Assembly (NCBI GenBank): GCA_963665195.1
Contig: OY762070.1
Span: forward strand, 1,426,001-1,490,000
Reading direction: 5' to 3'
Origin: VXYL01 sp963665195
Lineage (GTDB): Bacteria > Pseudomonadota > Gammaproteobacteria > Pseudomonadales > Azotimanducaceae
DNA: 64,000 nucleotides
The notes below the pieces were generated by a model, which was given only the letters and a program-made list of their open reading frames with translations, was not told the origin of the DNA and made no database searches. The translations under genes were made by a program, and so were the position numbers. This document shows positions 36,386-43,017 of this stretch, piece after piece. Position 1 is the stretch's first letter. Each line of letters starts with the position of its first letter.

Positions 36386-36416
36386 GGTCGTCTACCAGAG
36401 ATTTGTCGTACACCCC
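36386..36416 (-). repeat. Right terminal inverted repeat of the ISKra4-type element
   Basis: Read on the minus strand it starts GGGGTGTACGACAAATCTCT. The same GCGCGCA follows at 36417-36423 as the second copy of the target duplication. Confidence 0.88.
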
Positions 36417-36858
36417 GCGCGCAGTAGTCCGCGACCTGCGCCTCCGTCATCACCCGCGCCAGGTCCAGGAACTCGGCCTCGTTCTCTGCCGTGGCGATGG
36501 TGGTGAGCGCGGCCACCTTTTCGTAGGACAGCTCGCCAGCCGCGAACGCGGCGTCGACTTCCGGCAGGTTGAGCAGCAGGTACGCCACGCGCAGGTTTTC
36601 TCGCACCGTCTCGCGGCGCACGCCGCGGACGGATTCCAGCCAGTGGGCGGTATCCGTTGCGGGCTGGCCACCCACGTGCAAGGCGCGGTAGGCGTGATGC
36701 AGGTCGAACTCCCGCAGCAGCATCAGGAAGCGGTGCATCCGCTTGGCCAGTGTGCGGTGGATATGCTCCACGCTGGCGGCGAGGCACTCGAAGGTGCCGG
36801 TGTTGGCGGTCGCCGGGGTGCGGGCGGCGGCGTGGGTGCTGGGGGCGATGGCTTGCAT
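36417..36858 (-). pseudogene. 5' part of a DUF222/HNH-endonuclease-type gene cut by the IS
   Basis: About 147 codons from ATG 36858 (AGGAGA seven bases upstream) before the frame runs into the IS. The segment has the DUF222 look: RTLAKRMHRFLMLLREFDL, GVRRETVRENLRVAYLL and GELSYEKVAALTTIATAENE, ending VADYCAR at the target site. The domain precedes HNH endonuclease modules in mobile-intron-like and restriction-like proteins. No HNH part is found on the other side: joining across one GCGCGCA restores a 181-codon frame whose tail (RREREPLAPPYTPP) is not family-like. The gene was probably already truncated before the IS arrived. Confidence 0.75.
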
Positions 36859-36940
36859 GGCTGTCTCCTATGGTGAAACGACGGTGGCTGCGAGAGCGCG
36901 TACTGGATCAATAACCGCTATCGACAACCGTTTAGCTGTA

Positions 36941-36968
36941 ATCCTATACAGTATTACCCGTCCGTCAA
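36941..36968 (-). promoter_or_regulatory. Promoter of the interrupted DUF222-like gene
   Basis: On the minus strand TTGACG (36968-36963) is followed after 16 bases by TAGGAT (36946-36941). The region is clearly A+T-rich relative to neighbours and lies about 85 bases before the ATG at 36858. A long untranslated leader is therefore implied. Confidence 0.5.
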
Positions 36969-37040
36969 CAGCTTTTTTCGCGTCGCAGTGACAACGCGGG
37001 CGGGCTGCGCCATGCTTCGCCGATCCATAGGGGAGCAGCC

Positions 37041-38150
37041 ATGCCGGAGAACGAAAACGCCGACGTCGATCCGTTCGTCGATGCGCCGCTGCCGGAGACG
37101 GCGGACGTCCGCGCCGGGGAGGACCTGGACTGGCCGCGCATCGAGGCCTACCTGCGCGAGCACCTGCCGCCCGACGCCGGAGATCTCGGCGGCGCATTCG
37201 CTGTGTCGCAGTTCCCGAACGGCTCGGCGAATCTCACCTACCTGGTCCGCTTCGGCGACGCCGAACTGGTGCTGCGGCGGCCGCCGTTCGGCACTCTGGC
37301 GCCCGGCGCGCACGACATGAAGCGCGAGTACCGCGTGCTGTCGCGGCTGTGGCGCATCTTCGACGCCGCGCCGCGCGCCTATCTCTTCTGCGACGACCAT
37401 GCCGTCGGCGGCGCCGATTTCTTCGTCATGGAGCGGCGCAGCGGCGAGGTGATCCGCGGCATCATGCCGGTGGCCATGCGCCGCCACCGCGGTGTCGGCC
37501 GCCGCGTGGGGCTCGCGCTGGTCGAGCGCATCGCCGAGTTCCACACGCTCGATCCCGAGACCGTGGACCTCGGCCGGCTCGGCCGGCCCGACGGCTTCGC
37601 GGCGCGCCAGCTCAAGGGTTGGAAGCAGCGCTGGGATCTGGTGGCGGACGAACGCTACGACGCCGCCATGGCGGACCTGCACCGCCGCCTGGTTGCCGGC
37701 CTGCCGACGCCGCAGCGCGTGTCCTTGGTCCACAACGACCTCAAGCTCGACAACTGCATGTTCGACCCGGCGAACCCGGATCGCGTCACGGCTTTCTTCG
37801 ACTGGGACATGACCACCCTCGGTGACCCGCTGATCGATGTCGGCACGCTGCTCAACTACTGGCCGGACCCCGCCGACGAAGAAAGCGCCCGCCGGTTCAG
37901 CCATCAGGGCATGGACCGCATGGGCCTGCCGCCGCGCGCCGACATGGTCGCCCGCTACGCCGAGCGCAGCGGCCTCGATCTCGGCGGCATCGGCTGGTAC
38001 GAGGCGTTCGCGCTGTGGAAGACGGCGACGGTTATCCAGCAGCTCCACTACCGCTGGAAGGTGGGCGACTCCACCGACCCGCGCATGGAGACGGTAGCCG
38101 ACTCCCTGCCGAAGCTGCTCCACAATGCGGACGCGCTGCTCGCCGGCTAG
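37041..38150 (+). CDS. Phosphotransferase family protein (APH/ACAD10-like)
   Basis: A 369-residue aminoglycoside-phosphotransferase-fold kinase. N-lobe: FPNGSANLTYLVRFGDAELVLRRPPFG; catalytic loop LVHNDLKLDNCMFD (H231, D233, N238); metal-binding FFDWDMTTLGDP (D254). Close relatives form the acyl-CoA-dehydrogenase-associated group (ACAD10-like), not drug resistance, and are often next to SDR and acyl-CoA genes, as here. Probable role is phosphorylating a hydroxy-acid or hydroxyacyl intermediate (inference). GGGGAGCAGCC precedes the ATG; the SDR gene follows after 43 bases. Confidence 0.85.
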   Translation: MPENENADVDPFVDAPLPETADVRAGEDLDWPRIEAYLREHLPPDAGDLGGAFAVSQFPNGSANLTYLVRFGDAELVLRRPPFGTLAPGAHDMKREYRVLSRLWRIFDAAPRAYLFCDDHAVGGADFFVMERRSGEVIRGIMPVAMRRHRGVGRRVGLALVERIAEFHTLDPETVDLGRLGRPDGFAARQLKGWKQRWDLVADERYDAAMADLHRRLVAGLPTPQRVSLVHNDLKLDNCMFDPANPDRVTAFFDWDMTTLGDPLIDVGTLLNYWPDPADEESARRFSHQGMDRMGLPPRADMVARYAERSGLDLGGIGWYEAFALWKTATVIQQLHYRWKVGDSTDPRMETVADSLPKLLHNADALLAG

Positions 38151-38193
38151 CGAGTAGACTTCGCCGCTTCGACACCGATCAAGGAACGAGCGC

Positions 38194-38997
38194 ATGGCAG
38201 GACGATTGGACGGCAAGGTCGCGGTCATCACCGGCGGCAACAGCGGCATCGGCGAAGGCACGGCGCACCTGTTCATCGCGCAAGGCGCGAAGGTCATCAT
38301 CATGGCGCGCCGCGAGGCACCCGGCCGCGCGGTCGAACAGGCGCTGCGCGATGCCGGCGGCGAGGCCACCTTCATCGCCTGCGACGTGGGCGACGACGAC
38401 TCCGTGAAGAGCGCCGTGGCGCAGGCCGCGGACGTCTACGGGCGCATCGACGTGCTCTTCAACAACGCCGGCGGCGGTGGCGGGCAGCGCTTCCCGAACG
38501 AGTCCAATGCCGAGTGGCTGCGCATCATCCACACCAATCTCACCGGCACGTTCTTCGTCAGCCAGGCGGTGTGGCCGCATCTGGTGGCGGCGGGCGGCGG
38601 CGCGGTGGTGAACATGTCGTCGCTCGCGGCGCAGCGCGGCTTCAGCCCCAAGATGCAGGACGAGTTCGGCACCACGTCCGCGTCCTACTACGCCGCCAAG
38701 GCCGGCGTGGATGCGCTGACGCGCTACATGGCCGGGGTCGGCGGGCGCGACAACATCCGCGTCAACTGCGTCCGCCCGGGGCAGATTCTCACGCCTGGCG
38801 CTACCGGCGGCACCAGCCGGGACCCGGACGGCGGCCATCACGTCTTCGAGAAGATGTTCGACTTCGCGCAGATCGTGCAGGGGCCGGGCTATCCGCGCGA
38901 TGTGGCCAACCTCGTGCTCTTCCTATCCTGCGACGAGTCGCGCTTCATCTCCGGCGAGATCATCAACATCGACGGCGGCGTGGCGGCGAAGATCTGA
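38194..38997 (+). CDS. SDR family oxidoreductase
   Basis: A 267-residue classical short-chain dehydrogenase. TGGNSGIG at residues 13-20, NNAG near 90-93, S142 (NMSS), and Y165-K169 (YYAAK) form the cofactor and catalytic set; the PG...T motif near 190 and the C-terminal FISGEIINIDGG are standard. The D at CDVGDD suggests typical NAD(P) placement but does not decide the cofactor. It is followed four bases later by the flavin monooxygenase gene. Substrate unknown. Confidence 0.9.
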   Translation: MAGRLDGKVAVITGGNSGIGEGTAHLFIAQGAKVIIMARREAPGRAVEQALRDAGGEATFIACDVGDDDSVKSAVAQAADVYGRIDVLFNNAGGGGGQRFPNESNAEWLRIIHTNLTGTFFVSQAVWPHLVAAGGGAVVNMSSLAAQRGFSPKMQDEFGTTSASYYAAKAGVDALTRYMAGVGGRDNIRVNCVRPGQILTPGATGGTSRDPDGGHHVFEKMFDFAQIVQGPGYPRDVANLVLFLSCDESRFISGEIINIDGGVAAKI

Positions 38998-39001
38998 ACG
39001 C

Positions 39002-40252
39002 TTGAACGTCGCCGTCATCGGCGCGGGGGCGGCCGGGCTCGCCGCGGCCAGCGAACTGATCGACCATGGCCACTCCGTGGTGGTCTTCGAACAGTCCCGC
39101 GAGGTCGGGGGCTTGTGGAACTACACCGAGCGCGTCGAGGACGACCCGCTCGGCCAGCAACCGAGCGACCGCATCGGCAGTTCGCTGTACGCCTCATTGC
39201 GCGTCAACCTCCCGCGCGACCTGATGGCCTTCGAGAGCCACCCGTTCACCGCCGAGGACGCGCCCGAGGACGAACGCTATCCCCACCACCGCGCCGTGCT
39301 GAGCTATCTGCGGCGCTTCGCCGCAGCGACCGGGGTGGATCGCCGCGTCCGCTTCGGGCATTGCGTGGCGCGTTTGGCACCGGAGACGGGCGGCGGCTGG
39401 CGCGTGGATGGCGAGCCGTTCGATGCGGTGGCGGTGTGCAACGGCCATTTCGCGCACCCGCTGGTGCCGGACGTTCCTGGCATGGCCGGCTTCCGTGGCG
39501 CGCTGCTGCACAGCCACAACTACCGCCGCCCCGATGCCTTCGCGGCCAAGCGCGTGGTGCTATTCGGCACGTCGGTCTCGGGGATGGACTTGAGCCGCGA
39601 AATCGCCGCGGTGGCGCACGAGGCGCATCTGTGCGGTCGACTGTTCGCGGATGCCGACGCAACCGCCGCGCGGGTGGCCGACGGCGTCAGGCGCTGGCCG
39701 TCCGTCGCGGCATTCGACGGCGATGCCGTGGTGCTGGAGAACGGCGAACGCATCGAGCGCGTGGACGCCTTCGTCTTCTGCACCGGCTACCACTACCGCT
39801 TCCCGTCCTTGGACGCTGCGATCGCCCGCGTGCGCGACAACGCCGTGCAGGGACTCTATCGGCAGATGCTGCCTATCCCGCGCACAACCTTGGCCTTCAT
39901 CGGCTTGCCGTTTCGCGTGGTGCCGTTCCCCGTCGTGCAGCGTCAGGCGCGCTGGTTCGCCCGCCTGCTCGGCGGGTCGTTCCGGCTGCCGAGCATCGCC
40001 GAGCGGCGCCGCGAGCTGGCCGCGGAGACCGCGCAGCGACGCAGCCAGGGCGTCCCGGACCGGCACACGCATCGACTGCAGGACCGCCAGTTCGACTACC
40101 TGAACGCCTTGGCGGCGCAATGCGGCGATGCGCCGGTGCCGACTTGGTTCGAGGAACTGTGGCGCGGGCACCACAAGAACGCCGCGCACTACGCCGCCGA
40201 CTATCGCGAGCGACCGCTCGCCGCGCGCCGGCCGGCGGGCGTCGCAGCCTAG
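39002..40252 (+). CDS. Flavin-containing monooxygenase-like NAD(P)-binding protein
   Basis: About 416 residues from TTG 39002, four bases after the SDR stop. The FAD motif GAGAAGLAAASELI opens the protein, followed by FEQSREVGGLWNY (the FMO WNY pattern), SSLYASLRVNLPRDLMAF and a second nucleotide site LFGTSVSGMDLSREIA. AFVFCTGYHYRFP matches the conserved CTGY of FMOs. It likely oxygenates an S- or N-containing or ketone substrate. Distance and strand suggest co-transcription with the APH-like and SDR genes. Confidence 0.86.
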   Translation: MNVAVIGAGAAGLAAASELIDHGHSVVVFEQSREVGGLWNYTERVEDDPLGQQPSDRIGSSLYASLRVNLPRDLMAFESHPFTAEDAPEDERYPHHRAVLSYLRRFAAATGVDRRVRFGHCVARLAPETGGGWRVDGEPFDAVAVCNGHFAHPLVPDVPGMAGFRGALLHSHNYRRPDAFAAKRVVLFGTSVSGMDLSREIAAVAHEAHLCGRLFADADATAARVADGVRRWPSVAAFDGDAVVLENGERIERVDAFVFCTGYHYRFPSLDAAIARVRDNAVQGLYRQMLPIPRTTLAFIGLPFRVVPFPVVQRQARWFARLLGGSFRLPSIAERRRELAAETAQRRSQGVPDRHTHRLQDRQFDYLNALAAQCGDAPVPTWFEELWRGHHKNAAHYAADYRERPLAARRPAGVAA

Positions 40253-40260
40253 GTTCGAGC

Positions 40261-40974
40261 ATGGACCCGGCGCTCCCCACCATCTCCATCGCGCGCCTGC
40301 TGATCGCATTCATTCCGGTTGCCGCGGTCTTGCTGGTCCTGCTGCGCTGGTCCTTGGGCGCCGGCAACGCCCTGTACGCCACGGGCCGAATGCTGATCCA
40401 GCTCCTGCTGATCGGCTACGTGCTCACCTTCATCTTCGACGCGCAGCAGCCCTACATCGTGCTCGCCGTGCTGGTGGTGATGATGGCCGTCGCCGCGTGG
40501 ATCGCCCTGCGCCCCTTGGGTCCGCGAACGCCAAAGCGCTACGCCGTCGCCCTCGCCGCGGTGGCGAGCACCGGCTGCCTGACCTTGGCCATCGTCACGC
40601 AAGGCGTGCTGACGCTGGAACCGTGGTACGAACCGCGCACGCTCATTCCCTTGGCCGGCATGACCTTCTCGGCGGCGATGAACTCAGTGAGCCTCGCCGC
40701 CGAACGAGAACACGCCGAGCGCAGCATCCGCAGGCCGCTGCAGGAAGCTCGCCGCACTGCACTCGAAGCCGCCATGATCCCGCAGGTGAACACGCTGTTC
40801 GCCGTGGGCTTGGTGGCGCTCCCCGGCATGATGACGGGCCAGATCCTCTCCGGCGTCGAACCGCTGGTCGCAGTGCGCTACCAGATCATGGTGATGGCCA
40901 TGCTGTTCGGGGTATCGGGGCTGTCAGCAGCGATGTATCTCGTGCTGGTGCAGCGGATACGCGCCAAGGTGTAG
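40261..40974 (+). CDS. fetB: FetB/UPF0014-type ABC transporter permease
   Basis: A 237-residue protein with seven or so membrane helices. The UPF0014 pattern is visible: AGNALYATGRMLIQLLLIGYVLTFIF, then PLAGMTFSAAMNSVSLAAERE, and EARRTALEAAMIPQVNTLFAVGLVALPGMMTGQIL. FetAB exports iron in E. coli. The ATPase partner (fetA) is not in the neighbouring genes, so the permease is orphaned here or its partner is elsewhere. The protein is slightly short at the N terminus. Confidence 0.8.
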   Translation: MDPALPTISIARLLIAFIPVAAVLLVLLRWSLGAGNALYATGRMLIQLLLIGYVLTFIFDAQQPYIVLAVLVVMMAVAAWIALRPLGPRTPKRYAVALAAVASTGCLTLAIVTQGVLTLEPWYEPRTLIPLAGMTFSAAMNSVSLAAEREHAERSIRRPLQEARRTALEAAMIPQVNTLFAVGLVALPGMMTGQILSGVEPLVAVRYQIMVMAMLFGVSGLSAAMYLVLVQRIRAKV

Positions 40975-41023
40975 TCCGCCGCTGTGGCGCTGGATGTTCA
41001 GCAGCATGGTCATGCGCAACGTC

Positions 41024-41285
41024 TCAGGCGGCAGTCTGTCGGCGTCGCTCCTTGGCGAGAAGGTATCCAGCTTGAACGCGCATCCAGAACTCGGCGGTCG
41101 ACCAGCCCAGGCGCTCCAGAGCCAGCGCAAGCTGCGGCGGGACGCTGGCCCGCCCGGCCAAGATGTCATCCAAGGTCGCCTGGGGAGCTGTCCAGACGCT
41201 CGGCGCACCCTGGGACCGACCAGCCGACGGCGAGCATATTGTCGCGGATCAGTTCGCCGGGGTGGGCCGGCGCGTACATGGCCAT
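41024..41285 (-). pseudogene. higA: HigA-like antitoxin gene with a frameshift
   Basis: From ATG 41285 the frame reads MAMYAPAHPGELIRDNMLAV and GWSVPGCAERL, the HigA/VapI start. It then shifts near 41190-41195; in the next frame the rest of the HTH antitoxin follows as QATLDDILAGRASVPPQLAL, then WSTAEFWMRVQAGYLLAKER, ending TGA at 41024. One extra base or two missing bases explain the break. The HTH recognition part is split, so the product is probably dead. No intact HigB toxin gene is found upstream. Confidence 0.75.
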
Positions 41286-41323
41286 CGCCGGGTCACCTGC
41301 CTTCGTACCGGTTCAGCCGATGC

Positions 41324-41971
41324 TCAAGACATCAGCGTGCTCATCCAGTCATCGAGCGGCGGCAGCGCGACGGCGATGGTCCACGAGGCTTCGGTTCTGT
41401 CCTCGCCAAGCTGGGATGAGTAGTGGACGCCCTCGGTGACTACGCCGATCACTTGATCGCGCGCCGAGTTCCGGACCACGGGCGAGCCGCTCACTCCGGG
41501 AAACGCGGGGAAAGCCAGTTCGTAAGCGAAGTACTCGTAGGGCTCGCTGGCGTACGGATACCGGCTCTGGATGTGCGCCTTCATCAGTCTGGGGTTGATG
41601 GGCGGGTCGTTCGCCATCAGCGGATAGCCGTAGGAGATCACTTCTTCGCCCAGGGGAAAGTCCGTGTACGCGTGCGGCGGTGAACCGAGGGTGAGGTACT
41701 CGTCGGTGTCGCAAGCCGCAACGAAAAGGGCGGCGACATCGGCGCGAGGGTGACATTCAACCCCGTCCACGGCCGTAGAGTTGCCGCTGCCGTCCATAGT
41801 CACGACGCGCAGTCGATTCGTAGCCGCGCCCTCCACAACATGCGCCGCAGTTAGGAGGAGGCCCGGTCTCGCTAGTCCGAAGCAGGTTCCGACGGCGTGT
41901 TGGGCTTCGACGGAATCTTCGAGACAGAGCAGGAATACCCGCTCGGCAAGTAGGATCGAATGCTCTTCCAC
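41324..41971 (-). CDS. Trypsin-like serine protease, no export signal
   Basis: A 215-residue chymotrypsin-fold protease. The catalytic triad can be placed: H44 (LLTAAHVVEG), D78 (HPRADVAALF) and S161 (FPGVSGSPVV). The chosen start is GTG 41971; the protein has no signal peptide, so it acts inside the cell if this is right. A strong CCTCCTT on the plus strand (AAGGAGG at 42067-42061) precedes an ATG at 42051 that is in a different frame, and the protease frame itself is open back past it. A one-base change near the start is therefore possible. Single-protease genes like this occur in defence and stress islands; its lower GC suggests acquisition. Confidence 0.8.
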   Translation of the reverse strand: MEEHSILLAERVFLLCLEDSVEAQHAVGTCFGLARPGLLLTAAHVVEGAATNRLRVVTMDGSGNSTAVDGVECHPRADVAALFVAACDTDEYLTLGSPPHAYTDFPLGEEVISYGYPLMANDPPINPRLMKAHIQSRYPYASEPYEYFAYELAFPAFPGVSGSPVVRNSARDQVIGVVTEGVHYSSQLGEDRTEASWTIAVALPPLDDWMSTLMS

Positions 41972-42126
41972 GCCGTTTGGTCTCGCGGTTCCAAGCGGTC
42001 CCGAACCAGCTTCTGCTGGCGCTGAGGTGAGGGTACCAACCTGTCGCCCATGCGTGACCGCCTCCTTCGCTACGTGGAACGATGAGTCTCGCTACATGCT
42101 CAGAGTCTGCGACTCCGCTCCATGCC

Positions 42127-42132
42127 TGTCAA
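42127..42132 (-). promoter_or_regulatory. Possible -35 box of the trypsin-like protease gene
   Basis: A perfect TTGACA on the minus strand, with only a weak CAGACT 17 bases downstream. It is close to the isolated IS-end sequence at 42139, which could have brought the box in. Confidence 0.3.
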
Positions 42133-42138
42133 CTTTGA

Positions 42139-42159
42139 GGGTGTAGGACAAATCCCTGG
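42139..42159 (+). repeat. Isolated ISKra4-like terminal sequence
   Basis: GGGTGTAGGACAAATCCCTGG matches 19 of 21 positions of the intact element's right end (positions 2-22 of the inverted repeat). It is oriented so that the element would extend to higher coordinates, yet enoyl-CoA hydratase coding starts within 40 bases and no transposase remains. It is a relic end, or a tiny derived repeat. Confidence 0.55.
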
Positions 42160-42194
42160 CGAACGCGTCCCACCAAAGTTGATGTCGCCGGCAA

Positions 42195-42965
42195 TCAGCC
42201 GATCCAAGAAGCGTCGCGCTTCTCCCTGAACGCCGCCATGCCTTCGGCGCCTTCTTCGCTGCGGAACATGCGGCCGCTCCACTCCGCCGTTTCGCGGAAA
42301 CCCTCCTCTATCGAGAGCTGCGGTACGCGGCGCACCAGTTTCTTGCATTCCACGACGGCGTTGGGGCCACCGCGATTGATCATGTCCAGCTCCTCGTTGA
42401 CCGCCGCCTCCAGTTCCGCCCGCGGCACGGCGCGGTGGGCGAAACCCATTTCCACGGCTTCCGTGCCGGTGAAGCGCTTGCCGGTGACGAACAGGCGCAT
42501 GGCGTGGTGGGTGCCGAGCTTCGGGATGCAGACGACGGAGATCACTGCGGGAATGACGCCGATGCGCACCTCGCTGAAGCTGAACTGCACCTCCGCCGCG
42601 GTGATGACGATGTCCGCCGCGCCAACGAGCCCCAAGCCCCCCGCGAAGGCCGCGCCGTTGACCGCGGCGATGACCGGCTTCGGGCTCTCCATGATGGTGG
42701 TGAGCACCTGCGGGTACGGCACCGAGCGGCGTCCTTCCACGGAAGCTCCCGGCGGGCTCTTGAGATCCGCGCCGGCGCAGAAGGCGGGGTCCGTGCCGGT
42801 GATGACGATGGAGCGCGCCGCGGGGTCGTCGTTGGCGGCCAGCAGGTGGTCGTAGAGTTCGCTCACCAGCACGGCGGAGAGCGCGTTGCGGTTCTGCGGC
42901 CGGTTGAGGGTGATCCAGGCTGCGCCGTTCTTCACTTCGTAGATGGTGGCTTCGAGTTCTGGCAC
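42195..42965 (-). CDS. Enoyl-CoA hydratase, methylglutaconyl-CoA hydratase-like
   Basis: A 256-residue crotonase from GTG 42965 (GGAG seven bases upstream). Oxyanion-hole stretches ITGTDPAFCAGADLKS and AAVNGAAFAGGLGLVGAADI are clear, and FSFSEVRIGVIPAVISVVC resembles LiuC/AtuE-type hydratases, which have the SEVRxGxxPAxIS pattern. It is separated from the carboxylase alpha subunit gene by 52 bases on the same strand. This pairing suggests leucine/isovalerate or acyclic terpenoid degradation (inference). Water is added across the 2,3 double bond of an enoyl-CoA. Confidence 0.85.
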   Translation of the reverse strand: MPELEATIYEVKNGAAWITLNRPQNRNALSAVLVSELYDHLLAANDDPAARSIVITGTDPAFCAGADLKSPPGASVEGRRSVPYPQVLTTIMESPKPVIAAVNGAAFAGGLGLVGAADIVITAAEVQFSFSEVRIGVIPAVISVVCIPKLGTHHAMRLFVTGKRFTGTEAVEMGFAHRAVPRAELEAAVNEELDMINRGGPNAVVECKKLVRRVPQLSIEEGFRETAEWSGRMFRSEEGAEGMAAFREKRDASWIG

Positions 42966-43017
42966 GTTGGTGCTCCGTTTTCGCTGTGGGGCTTGGGATG
43001 GGCGAAGGCGACGGGGT

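Larger units (their letters stand above)
34834..36416 (+). mobile_element. Complete ISKra4-family insertion sequence, 1583 bp
   Basis: One transposase gene is bounded by 31-bp terminal inverted repeats: left 34834-34864 and right 36386-36416 begin with the same GGGGTGTACGACAA and agree at 27 of 31 positions. The 7-bp GCGCGCA stands immediately outside both ends (34827-34833 and 36417-36423) as a target-site duplication. Ends, transposase and duplication are all intact, so the copy looks recent and possibly active. It sits in the 3' part of a minus-strand DUF222-like gene. Confidence 0.9.

Noticed and set aside
34866..36413. A 515-codon open frame antisense to the transposase
   Set aside because: It is a by-product of the extreme GC content at third positions of the transposase gene; the translation is low-complexity and Arg/Pro-rich.
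36971..36977. T run near 36971 as a transcription terminator
   Set aside because: No stable hairpin precedes it on either strand; it is next to the -35 box of the interrupted gene.
37041..38150. Antibiotic resistance by an aminoglycoside phosphotransferase
   Set aside because: The N-lobe and neighbours match the ACAD10-like metabolic group rather than resistance enzymes.
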